From Bacteroidales bacterium (GTDB lineage Bacteria; Bacteroidota; Bacteroidia; Bacteroidales; UBA932): DNA of 52,249 nucleotides. The DNA is taken from the NCBI GenBank assembly GCA_020026275.1, contig JAHHQQ010000015.1:1-52249 (forward strand). The letters run 5' to 3'. Shown here one piece after another: positions 24,962 through 32,090 of the stretch (positions are counted from its first letter, which is position 1; the number at the start of each line of letters is the position of its first letter). A model generated the notes under the pieces. The model was given only the letters and a program-made list of their open reading frames with translations. It was not told the origin of the DNA and searched no databases. Made by a program: the position numbers and the translations under genes.

Positions 24962-25843
24962 ATGACAAATGAAAGACTCATAAAAGATTTCGGCTACTAT
25001 CTCAAAGTGGAGCGGGCCATGTCACCCAATACGGTGGCCTCTTATGTGTCAGATGTCACCCAGTTCTTCTCCACCGCCGAATTGTCGGGAAAGACCGCCC
25101 AAGACATCTCTTCCGATCAGATCATCCGCTATTTGTCTTCTTTGACCGTCTCCAAGAGGACACAGGCGCGTTTCCTCAGTTCACTCAAGTCCTTCTTTGA
25201 CTGGTGCGTGCTGGAAGGGGAAAGGAAAGACAGTCCTTGCGACAAGGTGGAGGCGCCCAAACTGGGACAATATCTGCCCGAGGTCCTGTCTGTAGAGGAA
25301 ATGGATGCCATCATGGATTCGGTGGACACTTCCACCGTGATGGGCAAACGGGACCGTGCCATTCTGGAAGTGCTCTATGGCTGTGGCCTGCGAGTGTCCG
25401 AGGCGGTGAATCTCCGGATTCAGGACATTTTCCCGGAGGAACAGTTTTTGCGAGTAATCGGAAAAGGTGACAAACAGAGACTGGTCCCGATTGGGGAAAT
25501 GGCTTTGGAACAAGTGAAGAACTATCTGGAAGAACGCCCGGAGGCGGCTCCCGGATACGATGACAGAGTCTTTCTCAACCGATTTGGAAAACCTCTCAGC
25601 AGGGTATCCATGTTCAATCTGGTCAAGAAACAGGCGATGCTCGCCGGTATCCGGAAAGAAATTTCCCCTCATACCTTCCGGCATTCTTTCGCCACGCATC
25701 TGATTGAAAATGGGGCTGATCTGCGTGTCGTCCAGGAGATGCTGGGACACGAAAGCATCTTGACGACGGAAATTTACACTCACATTGACACCCTGACCTG
25801 GCAGAAATCCATCCTGGACCATCATCCTCGTAAGGGCAAATGA
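24962..25843 (+). CDS. xerD: Tyrosine recombinase XerD
   Basis: A 293-residue site-specific recombinase that resolves chromosome dimers at dif with a XerC partner and FtsK. The SAM-like N-terminal domain (1-100; MSPNTVASYVSDVTQFF) and the catalytic domain are complete. The catalytic set is R144 (GCGLRVSEAVNL), K168 (GKGDKQR), H237 and R240 (HTFRHSFATHL), H263 (LGHESILTTEIY) and nucleophile Y272. Length and continuity argue for the housekeeping enzyme, not an integrase of a mobile element. Start: the ATG at 24962; the frame is open upstream but that stretch encodes the terminator. XerC versus XerD cannot be separated with certainty. Confidence 0.93.
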   Translation: MTNERLIKDFGYYLKVERAMSPNTVASYVSDVTQFFSTAELSGKTAQDISSDQIIRYLSSLTVSKRTQARFLSSLKSFFDWCVLEGERKDSPCDKVEAPKLGQYLPEVLSVEEMDAIMDSVDTSTVMGKRDRAILEVLYGCGLRVSEAVNLRIQDIFPEEQFLRVIGKGDKQRLVPIGEMALEQVKNYLEERPEAAPGYDDRVFLNRFGKPLSRVSMFNLVKKQAMLAGIRKEISPHTFRHSFATHLIENGADLRVVQEMLGHESILTTEIYTHIDTLTWQKSILDHHPRKGK

Positions 25844-25888
25844 GAAAGAGCCGTCGCATTTGGAAAGAAATGTCAAGAATTGCAGAAT

Positions 25889-26674
25889 ATGGAAAATGAA
25901 AAGGTAGGTAAATTCGATTTTACCGTTGAGAAGGAGCAGACAGATGGCTCTGCCCACATGGCGTTGCCTGCGATGGTCGCCAAAATGCTCGACGTCGCCT
26001 GTCGTCATGCCGAGGTGAGAGGCTTCGGGCTCAGTTCACTGACTGGAACAGACAGGAAGCCCGGGGACTATTCCAGGAAATACACTTGGGTCATGTCCCG
26101 TCTGGCTTATGAAATCTATGAGATGCCGGAAGAAGGACAGCATTTTTCTATCCTGTCTTGGGTGGAAAACATATATCACCAGTTCACCAACCGTTGTTTT
26201 GAAATTCAGAACGAGGAAGGGAAGGTCATCGGCTGTGCCCGTTCCATCTGGGCGATGATTGATATGGAAACCCGTAAATCGGTGGATCTGCACCTGCTCT
26301 ATGGGGAGAATCTGCAGTACTATGCATCGGACCGTCCTTGCCCGATAGAAGGTCCAGCCCGGATCCGGATGACCCAGCCTGCTTTGGCGGCAGAAATGCC
26401 GGTCGTGGAGGAGGATATCGACTTCAACGGCCATGTCAACAGTGTCCGATACATCGGTCATGTGCTGGATGTCCTGAAAAAGAAGGCGCAGGAAGAGCAA
26501 GTGGAAAGACCTGCCGTAGCGGTCCAGCGTCTTGACATCGCTTATATGACAGAAGCGCTGATGGGGGACACTCTCCGGTATTTTGTCCAGAAGGACTCCG
26601 AAGATCTCTATTCCGTTGAAATCATGAACCAGGAAGACAAGGTGATCTGCAGGGTACTGCTCAAACTGTCTTGA
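25889..26674 (+). CDS. Acyl-ACP thioesterase
   Basis: A 261-residue FatA/FatB-like hotdog-fold thioesterase that releases free fatty acids from acyl-ACP. Two hotdog domains are visible: the first contains TWVMSRLAYEIYEMPEEGQHFSI and CARSIWAMIDMETRKSV, the second has the catalytic loop DIDFNGHVNSVRYI (D178, N180, H182). The N/H pair matches the plant and bacterial catalytic residues. Length and motifs are typical for gut Bacteroidales homologues. A TTG nine nt upstream is in frame, but ATG at 25889 is preferred. It follows xerD by 45 nt and precedes a DUF805 membrane protein, but no functional link with them is known. Confidence 0.88.
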   Translation: MENEKVGKFDFTVEKEQTDGSAHMALPAMVAKMLDVACRHAEVRGFGLSSLTGTDRKPGDYSRKYTWVMSRLAYEIYEMPEEGQHFSILSWVENIYHQFTNRCFEIQNEEGKVIGCARSIWAMIDMETRKSVDLHLLYGENLQYYASDRPCPIEGPARIRMTQPALAAEMPVVEEDIDFNGHVNSVRYIGHVLDVLKKKAQEEQVERPAVAVQRLDIAYMTEALMGDTLRYFVQKDSEDLYSVEIMNQEDKVICRVLLKLS

Positions 26675-26703
26675 ATTATATTTTGAAACTAATTCCGATT
26701 ACT

Positions 26704-27276
26704 ATGGAAAATTACAAAACCATCCGATCTCTTGAAATCAATGAAGCCTTTGGCAATGCCGTCAACAATATAGTCAATTTCAAGGGCCGTGCCCGCCGTT
26801 CAGAGTTCTGGTGGGTCATGTTGTTCGTCTGCATCGCTTATGTCGTTCCTTTTACCTGGCCAGTGGCTTGGGTGCTTTCTTTCCTCAGCATTCCGCTGAC
26901 TTTCCGTCGTCTGCACGATGCCGGCTATAGCGGCTGGTGGTGGGGGATTGGCATCATCCTGAATCTGGTTTGTCTCGGCCTGGTCATCTGGGGCGTTGTG
27001 AAACTGGTGCTGGTCAGTCCTGAATTGGATACGATGGATACGTCAGAAATCATCTACAGCCTGTTCTCGGTCATCTTGTCCTATATGGCGATTATCGGAA
27101 TCAACATGCTGTACAAAATTCTTCTGATCTTCTTTCTCTGCTCAGACAGCAAGGCAGAGACCAACAAATATGGTCCGTCTCCGAAATATGTCCCTGTGCA
27201 TCCGGAAGAGGCGGCTTCTGACGGACAGACCGCTTCCTACGACCAGCAGGAAAGGTCAGAAACAGACGTGCTATAG
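26704..27276 (+). CDS. DUF805 family membrane protein
   Basis: A 190-residue small inner-membrane protein of the DUF805 family (YhaH/YhaI-like), function unknown. The family hallmark is present twice over: NFKGRARRSEFWWVMLF at about residues 28-45 and FRRLHDAGYSGWWWGIG at about 71-88, the latter the conserved RLHD. Four TM segments are predicted (about 39-56, 58-71, 85-105, 124-145), and the C-terminal 40 residues are hydrophilic (NKYGPSPKYVPVHPEEA). Start MENYKT at 26704 is preferred. The 3' end overlaps the convergent ybaK gene by 6 nt. Confidence 0.82.
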   Translation: MENYKTIRSLEINEAFGNAVNNIVNFKGRARRSEFWWVMLFVCIAYVVPFTWPVAWVLSFLSIPLTFRRLHDAGYSGWWWGIGIILNLVCLGLVIWGVVKLVLVSPELDTMDTSEIIYSLFSVILSYMAIIGINMLYKILLIFFLCSDSKAETNKYGPSPKYVPVHPEEAASDGQTASYDQQERSETDVL

Positions 27277-27759
27277 CGGACAGGCGATTTCAGCCGTCTG
27301 GGCTCCTGTATAGTCAATCAGATCTTGCGGAGCTATCTTGATCTGCAGTCCACGGACTCCTGCGCTGACATAGATGTAGGGAAAATCCAGAGCAGTCGGA
27401 TAGAGGAAGGTCGGAAAAGGCTTTTTCATGCCGATGGGGGAACAGCCTCCTCGGATGTATCCGGTGGTGGGCAGAAGCTCCTTCATCGGAATCAGGTCAC
27501 ATTTCTTGTTGCCTGAACATTTGGCGGCAGCCTTCAGGTCCACTTCCAGATTGCCTGGGATGACGCAGACGAAATGTCCGGTCTTGTCTCCTTTGAGCAC
27601 CAGTGTCTTGAAGACCTGTGCAATGTCTTCTCCCAATTCTTCTGCCACATGATCGGCTGCCAGATGATTTTCATCTACAGCGTAGGGGATCAGTTCATAT
27701 TTGATTTTTGCCTTGTCCAGCAACCTGGCGGCATTGGTCTTCTGTATTTTCTGTGCCAT
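27271..27759 (-). CDS. ybaK: Cys-tRNA(Pro)/Cys-tRNA(Cys) deacylase YbaK
   Basis: A 162-residue member of the YbaK/EbsC family, which hydrolyses mischarged Cys-tRNA(Pro) in trans for translational accuracy. Visible signatures are NAARLLDKAKIKYELIPYAVDENHLAADHVAEELG, KTLVLKGDKTGHFVCVIPGNLEVDLKAAAK with the catalytic lysine region, TGYIRGGCSPIGMKK and the C-terminal ISAG-like YVSAGVRGLQIKIAP. Length is normal and no insertion is seen. A minus-strand -7 box (TAAATTTG, 27793-27800) lies 34 nt upstream with a TTG about 23 bp further. Single gene, overlapping the DUF805 gene by 6 nt at the 3' ends. Confidence 0.93.
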   Translation of the reverse strand: MAQKIQKTNAARLLDKAKIKYELIPYAVDENHLAADHVAEELGEDIAQVFKTLVLKGDKTGHFVCVIPGNLEVDLKAAAKCSGNKKCDLIPMKELLPTTGYIRGGCSPIGMKKPFPTFLYPTALDFPYIYVSAGVRGLQIKIAPQDLIDYTGAQTAEIACPL

Positions 27760-27792
27760 TTGTTTTCCGGATTACAATGATTTTCGAGAGAA

Positions 27793-27826
27793 CAAATTTA
27801 CAAAGAAATATCTGGATTCCCTCCAA
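27793..27826 (-). promoter_or_regulatory. Probable promoter of ybaK
   Basis: On the minus strand TAAATTTG (27793-27800) is a perfect -7 box; TTG (27824-27826) lies 23 bp upstream, slightly wide. Confidence 0.45.
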
Positions 27827-27947
27827 TAGCAAATAAATTGGAAGTTCAGATACTATAATTTTTTTTGCAAAAAAATGAGATTGGCACAGGACTTGCTATT
27901 TATGCAAATAAATAGTTTTTTCATAGGTTAAGTTTTAGGTTAGAATT

Positions 27948-27982
27948 AAAGAGGCACTCGATGTGATATCAAGTGCCTCTTT
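27948..27982 (-). terminator. Terminator of the ABC/GntR operon
   Basis: An 11-bp perfect stem AAAGAGGCACT (27948-27958) with AGTGCCTCTTT (27972-27982) lies 31 nt beyond the GntR stop on the minus strand; the loop can extend pairing. The T-run is short. Confidence 0.7.
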
Positions 27983-28012
27983 ACATTTTTCTGACATCCA
28001 ATTGCTTCATCA

Positions 28013-28363
28013 TCACTTCCAGAGCGCATCCACTTCCCGGATATCAATGTCCAGAAGCTTCATCTGCCGGAACAGTTCCGGGAGCTGCTGCTCAAAGAAA
28101 TGTTTCTTGCGGTCTGCAATGATCCGGTCACAAGCATCCGGGGCTACGAAATAGCCCAGTCCCCTCCGGGTGTAGATGATGCCGGCAGCAGAGAGGTAAT
28201 CATATGTCTTGACTACCGTATTGGTATTGACCTCAATCATCACAGCGAACTCCCTTACACTAGGGATTCGGTCATCCGCCTTGTATTTCCCGAGGATGAT
28301 CTCATCGCACAGGCGGTCCACCAGCTGCAGATAAATGGCTTTATCCTGTTTGAATTCTATCAT
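28013..28363 (-). CDS. GntR-family transcriptional regulator, YtrA subfamily
   Basis: A 116-residue regulator. The winged helix-turn-helix (about 8-75: IYLQLVDRLCDEIILGKYKADDRIPSVREFAVMIEVNTNTVVKTYDYLSAAGIIYTRRGLGYFV, given here by position) fits GntR; the remaining 40 residues are too short for a FadR/HutC effector domain, which is the YtrA-type layout. YtrA regulators usually repress their linked ABC transporters until a cell-wall antibiotic or similar stress appears. It is the last gene of the operon; its ATG overlaps the stop of the preceding membrane gene (ATGA). A matching operator is seen at 30645-30668. Ligand unknown. Confidence 0.9.
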   Translation of the reverse strand: MIEFKQDKAIYLQLVDRLCDEIILGKYKADDRIPSVREFAVMIEVNTNTVVKTYDYLSAAGIIYTRRGLGYFVAPDACDRIIADRKKHFFEQQLPELFRQMKLLDIDIREVDALWK

Positions 28364-29049
28364 ATCACTTCCTTTGTATTCATAATCGTCTGTCTAAAGA
28401 TAATATAGTCAGCGATCAGCAAAACGACAGCGGCCACCAACAAAAAGACAATCATCGATGTTTCAGGCAGCAGAATAGTCAAAGTTAAGATGGCTACAAA
28501 AGTAATGGTTACAAAAAACACGGTCTTGCCCTGTCCCCAAGTCGTGTTTGCGGCTGTGATGGCAAAAGCAGAACCGGCTGCCATAATCAAATAAAAGACA
28601 GCCAATCCAGGCTTCATATAAACCAGGCGGTATTCCTCCAGAATCCTGCTGACCGTAAGATCGTAAGACTGTATTCCGATCAGAAGCATGATTCCGTCAG
28701 CCACAAAGCTGAGCGCAAACCAGTAGAGCAGCATCACCAGGATGACAGCCCAAAGGCTGATCCATTTCTCCATAAGCGATCCGGGCAGAGAAAGTTTGCA
28801 GACCCCGTTCTTGCGTTTGAAAAAGCGCGCAAAGGATTCACAACACACTGTGAGAATACTCAAATTAAAGTAAATCATCACCTGGCCCTCTATTCCTTCC
28901 AACCAGTCTTCCGGACTGTCAATACTTATATTGGTCATTAACAGCAGCATGGCCATCAGAAAGAAAGGGGCAATCCAGTCCAAGACTGAAATCTCTTTCA
29001 GCTGCAATCTGCAAAGCGCAGCAAAATGATGTCTGTTGAAACCTTTCAT
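28360..29049 (-). CDS. ABC-transporter-associated membrane protein (second permease)
   Basis: A 229-residue protein with about six predicted TM helices (near residues 27-45, 64-80, 102-125, 150-172, 180-198, 200-220). No hallmark motif beyond the membrane topology; it is inferred to be a permease partner because it lies between the first permease and the GntR gene, 13 nt after the former and overlapping the latter by 4 nt. It resembles the paired, poorly conserved permeases of YtrBCDEF/Bcr-like Bacteroidetes exporters. The start at 29049 (MKGFNRHHF) is chosen over 29073 to avoid a longer overlap. Substrate unknown. Confidence 0.72.
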   Translation of the reverse strand: MKGFNRHHFAALCRLQLKEISVLDWIAPFFLMAMLLLMTNISIDSPEDWLEGIEGQVMIYFNLSILTVCCESFARFFKRKNGVCKLSLPGSLMEKWISLWAVILVMLLYWFALSFVADGIMLLIGIQSYDLTVSRILEEYRLVYMKPGLAVFYLIMAAGSAFAITAANTTWGQGKTVFFVTITFVAILTLTILLPETSMIVFLLVAAVVLLIADYIIFRQTIMNTKEVI

Positions 29050-29062
29050 ATCTTTCAGAATT

Positions 29063-29782
29063 TTAAGAATCAATATGTCCTACTTTCGTATCCGTGGCCT
29101 TCAACTGGATCCGACGGAAGTTCTGGTAACTGTATATTGAACAAACTAATCCCAGTATGGGGAAATAAACTGTTGCATAGGGTTCCAGAACCGGTTTCCC
29201 GATGCCCGTGACCAACTTTACAATGCCTGGCAGGAACATGGCAAGGAAGAAGGAACTGATATAAGCGAAGCGATGACTTTTCGACCGGTGCAGAACGAGT
29301 CCCAAACCGAACATACCACAACAGGTCATCACGAAATAAGCCACTCCAAAACCGCTGATGACACCGTTCCATACTTCACTCGCCAATGAGAATGAATCCT
29401 TGTACCCGATCCAACCCACCAGGATCATGACCGGCACGGAAATCAGCAGTGTAAGGAACACCACGGAAATGGTAAATACCAAGCAACTCAGCAGCAGAGC
29501 GATATATTTTTCGAGGTTGGATGCCGGCAAGATCATGTTCTGCTGTCCAAGGACTCCAGTAAAGACGACTGTCATTATCAATGGAACGGCAATACTGATC
29601 ATGAAGGTAAAATGGAACACATCTTTCAGTAGGATCGGCCAAGGCTCATCCATATTGAAGAGCCAACTCATGAAACACACGCCCATCGCGCAAATCAAGG
29701 GGTAGGCAAAGAACGACTTCCCGAGGGTCTTGAATTGCATCTGCATCATCTTCCAGATGCGGGAGATACTTTTATTTTTCAT
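29063..29782 (-). CDS. ABC transporter permease
   Basis: A 239-residue hydrophobic protein with six predicted TM segments (about 20-38, 46-68, 90-112, 120-145, 158-178, 210-228). Its N-terminus (SRIWKMMQMQFKTLGKSFFAYP) and layout resemble ABC-2-type permeases, but sequence conservation is low. The start (MKNKSIS, 29782) overlaps the stop of the ATPase gene by 11 nt, which supports coupled translation and assignment to the same transporter. Confidence 0.72.
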   Translation of the reverse strand: MKNKSISRIWKMMQMQFKTLGKSFFAYPLICAMGVCFMSWLFNMDEPWPILLKDVFHFTFMISIAVPLIMTVVFTGVLGQQNMILPASNLEKYIALLLSCLVFTISVVFLTLLISVPVMILVGWIGYKDSFSLASEVWNGVISGFGVAYFVMTCCGMFGLGLVLHRSKSHRFAYISSFFLAMFLPGIVKLVTGIGKPVLEPYATVYFPILGLVCSIYSYQNFRRIQLKATDTKVGHIDS

Positions 29783-30614
29783 GGATCTGTCCTCCTGTAA
29801 CTGCTGTAAACAGCATTTCAATGTCAATTTCATTGTTCATTTCCTCCACGGTCCCATCCTTCTCCAGGATCACTTTGTAACCGCTGGCGCAAGGCTCTGC
29901 ATAAAGTGCGTTCTCCTCCGTCAGTGCGGTCGTGAAGACATACCGGTCAAGGATCTCCTGAGCGGAGGCATTGAAAATCTCACCTTCATGATGGATGATC
30001 AGGTAATGGTCGAGCAGTTTCTCGACATCTGCCACCAGATGAGTGGAAATGATGACGTACTGGTCCTCCCTCGTATATTTTAGAAGCAGTTTCCTGAAGT
30101 TCTTTTTGGAAGGGATGTCCAGCCCGTTTGTCGGCTCGTCCAGGAGCAGAATCTCTGTTCCTGCTGCCAACGCGAAACTGATGAAGGCCTTCTTCTGGTT
30201 GCCCTCAGAAAGTTTCATGAGGTTTTGATTGCGGTCCAGTCCGAAAGTGTCCAGGCAATCGTTCCAGATGTCCGCATTGAAATTTTCATAGAACGGAGCC
30301 AGATCCCTCGCATATTCTCCTACTTTGAAACTGAGGAGTCCCGTCTGTGAAGGCATGTAATAGAGACGAGCCAATGTATCTGATGCACGCTCCTTGACTT
30401 CTTTTCCATCAATGAGCAATTTTCCGTGAGACGGAAACAGCAAGCCTGACATCAGGTTCAGCAAGGTGGTCTTGCCGACACCATTGACACCCAGCAGGCC
30501 ATAGATGCCAGGCTGAGCCAGTTCAAGTGTGACGCCTTTGAAAATTTCGTTCTTTCCTCCCTGTTTCTTCTTGTCACTCGAATACGAGAAATGAAGTTGT
30601 TGAAATGCTATCAT
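29772..30614 (-). CDS. ABC transporter ATP-binding protein
   Basis: A 280-residue ATPase, first gene of a four-gene operon. Walker A is GVNGVGKTT (about residues 43-51), the signature is the divergent LSEGNQKK instead of LSGGQ, Walker B is EILLLDEPTNGLD and the H-loop is in VIISTHLVADV. It fits the CcmA/YtrB-type subfamily of exporters. The two membrane proteins downstream and the YtrA-type regulator complete a system that in Firmicutes responds to antibiotics such as bacitracin or ramoplanin; whether it exports anything here is unknown. A promoter and inverted-repeat operator lie upstream of it. Confidence 0.92.
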   Translation of the reverse strand: MIAFQQLHFSYSSDKKKQGGKNEIFKGVTLELAQPGIYGLLGVNGVGKTTLLNLMSGLLFPSHGKLLIDGKEVKERASDTLARLYYMPSQTGLLSFKVGEYARDLAPFYENFNADIWNDCLDTFGLDRNQNLMKLSEGNQKKAFISFALAAGTEILLLDEPTNGLDIPSKKNFRKLLLKYTREDQYVIISTHLVADVEKLLDHYLIIHHEGEIFNASAQEILDRYVFTTALTEENALYAEPCASGYKVILEKDGTVEEMNNEIDIEMLFTAVTGGQIHEK

Positions 30615-30644
30615 GATTTTACTGTTATGATCTTAGTTTGTAAT

Positions 30645-30668
30645 AGTGTACCCCCTCAATGGTACACC
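30645..30668. promoter_or_regulatory. YtrA-type GntR operator
   Basis: Inverted repeat AGTGTA-N12-TACACC (30645-30650 and 30663-30668), with a tighter core GTGTACC/GGTACAC (30646-30652, 30661-30667, 8-bp spacer). It closely resembles the AGTGTA-N13-TACACT site described for Bacillus YtrA. It directly abuts the -7 box and covers the expected start site, so binding would block initiation. Confidence 0.65.
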
Positions 30669-30698
30669 AAAGGTAAGACAAAAATTCTGATAACCAAA
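30668..30698 (-). promoter_or_regulatory. Promoter of the ABC/GntR operon
   Basis: On the minus strand, TTTG (30695-30698), 19 bp, perfect TACCTTTG (30668-30675). The leader is about 45-50 nt. Confidence 0.6.
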
Positions 30699-31049
30699 AT
30701 TTAAGGCGATAAATTTCAGCGGAAGCTTTCTCCTTTCTCATATATGCCTTTGTCGTTCTGGAGATAAACCTCTTCAAAAGATATAAGTTGAGCGTAAAGC
30801 GTTGTGGATAAACACCATAGCAAAATATCTCCAACGGAACAATTCTTTCTATAAAGCATTTGAGACCTAAAACCACAAGGTCTCACTTTTTTTAATTAAC
30901 TTTAACATGCCTCATCAAATGGGGCACTCCGATTATACCTTAGCAAACGAATTAAGAGTTTATTGGCACACTTCATAAACTTTGATTCTGCGAAAGTATA
31001 AAACATAACCCACGTATATTTTTCAATAACAATCAATATGCCTGATAAC
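30699..31049. other. AT-rich region without a recognised gene
   Basis: Between the ABC-operon promoter and a broken gene. No ORF with family similarity was found; a minus-strand frame of 83 codons (30625-30876) crosses the operon promoter and looks spurious. The stretch holds a pair of complementary 7-mers (GGAGATA 30760-30766, TATCTCC 30826-30832) and a strong plus-strand terminator at 30861-30893 with no gene before it. This may be a small RNA or debris of a deleted gene. Confidence 0.5.
30861..30893 (+). terminator. Orphan rho-independent terminator
   Basis: Perfect 8-bp stem TGAGACCT / AGGTCTCA (30861-30868, 30878-30885) with a 9-nt loop, followed by CTTTTTTTAATT. It is oriented to end a plus-strand transcript, but no coding gene precedes it. 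Confidence 0.75.
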
Positions 31050-31723
31050 ATGAAATCGATAAAGCAAGAAGAAGAACTGTTTTGCGAATGAGCCAAATCA
31101 AAAGGACAGACTCCTGATGAATTTGAGTCTAATGGTAGTTTTTTATTTAAGGGGGAATTCTTTTTGACTGCCCCGAACGAGGAAGGTAAATATTCCTGGT
31201 ACAGACACTCCGCTGATGAAGAGGAACGCTGGTGTAATTCTGCCAAAAGACTGATGATCCTGACGAAAGATCTTCCTGAAGCAGAATGGTGGGATATCAG
31301 AGCAGAAAGTGGTGGCAGGAAACATTTGCTTGACACCAATATTCCAGCAGATGAGGATCTGGTCTACAGCGGCAAACATATATATCGTATGTTTCTAATG
31401 AGGCCTTACAGGCTTCCATTAATAAAAATCCGGAATTGCTATCTAGGCAGATAGCCTTGTATCAAGCTAATATCATTCTTTGTTGTGGATATACTGAAAG
31501 GGATGGAAACATAATCAAGAATTTTGTAGAGAATAATGTTCTAAAAGATCTTAAAGAGTTAGATGGGACGAGTGGATGGATTTATTGCTCTGAGGATAAA
31601 AATGTTATTGTCATCGATTCTTGCCATCCATCCATCATGTGGTCTGCGCAAGCATTCCATGATGGTCTTGTCGGTAATTTTTGTGCCGCCGTTAAAAAAA
31701 CAACATCAAGTTTACTCCATTGA
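31050..31723 (+). pseudogene. Broken gene, possibly a uracil-DNA-glycosylase-like protein
   Basis: The reading frame starts at ATG 31050 (MKSIKQEEELFCE), is cut by an in-frame TGA at 31089-31091 (a single-base change from TGG, so E-W-A is likely ancestral), then runs AKSKGQTPDEFESNGSFLF on to about 31390 (RLMILTKDLPEAEWWDIRAESGG). It then shifts frame: SNEALQASINKNPELLSRQ, IILCCGYTERDGNIIKNF and VIVIDSCHPSIMW lie in another frame, ending at 31721. Some coding sequence between the two parts seems lost. The CCGY and HPS segments recall members of the UDG-like superfamily, a weak match from memory. Two lesions indicate a pseudogene. Confidence 0.6.
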
Positions 31724-32090
31724 AATATTAAAAATGGATTAGACACGAAAATACATTTGGAGCATTTAGAAACTTAGAGACTATGGAAAATTTTCTCTCA
31801 GACAACTGAAGTTCCACAATCTATCAGGAGGCGCAGCGAGAAAGAGATGTAAAAGCACGGATGCTAAAAATAAGACAGTAAAATGTATGGCCATGATGCC
31901 TAATGTTTCGAATCCTGGTTCGGCAGGCATAATAATGAGTAATACAATTGCTTATGATTGTAATGATGTTGCATTTATGCAGGCAGAAACATATAATGAA
32001 ATTTTGGATTGAAGACTGTATAAAAAATACGCACAAACTCTAAAAAGTTGTGCGTAAAATTTTTAAGTTATTGATTGTCAATGTTTTTAG
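31724..32090. other. AT-rich spacer between the broken gene and tmRNA
   Basis: No confident gene. A plus-strand frame open from about 31779 to a TGA at 32010-32012 could encode a 41-residue peptide from ATG 31887 (MAMMPNVSNPGSAGI start) without recognisable similarity; it may be the remnant of another decayed gene. The tmRNA terminator occupies 32022-32056. Confidence 0.4.
32022..32056 (-). terminator. Terminator of tmRNA
   Basis: On the minus strand, TACGCACAA / TTGTGCGTA (32048-32056, 32028-32036) forms a 9-bp stem, followed by six T (32022-32027). It lies 35 nt beyond the mature tmRNA 3' end. Confidence 0.8.

Noticed and set aside
24962..25843. Integrase of a mobile element
   Set aside because: Length, domain layout and housekeeping context fit XerC/D; no att-like repeats, excisionase or phage genes are nearby.
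30625..30876. An 83-codon minus-strand frame before the ABC operon
   Set aside because: It overlaps the operon's promoter and operator, and its translation shows no known family or start context.
31050..31091. UGA read as tryptophan in this genome, because the broken gene has TGA where Trp is likely
   Set aside because: TGA ends several intact genes at normal family lengths (xerD, ssb, GntR), and the same broken gene has a second lesion.
31824..32036. A 70-codon minus-strand frame beside tmRNA
   Set aside because: It runs through the tmRNA terminator and has no similarity; the composition is biased by AT-rich DNA.
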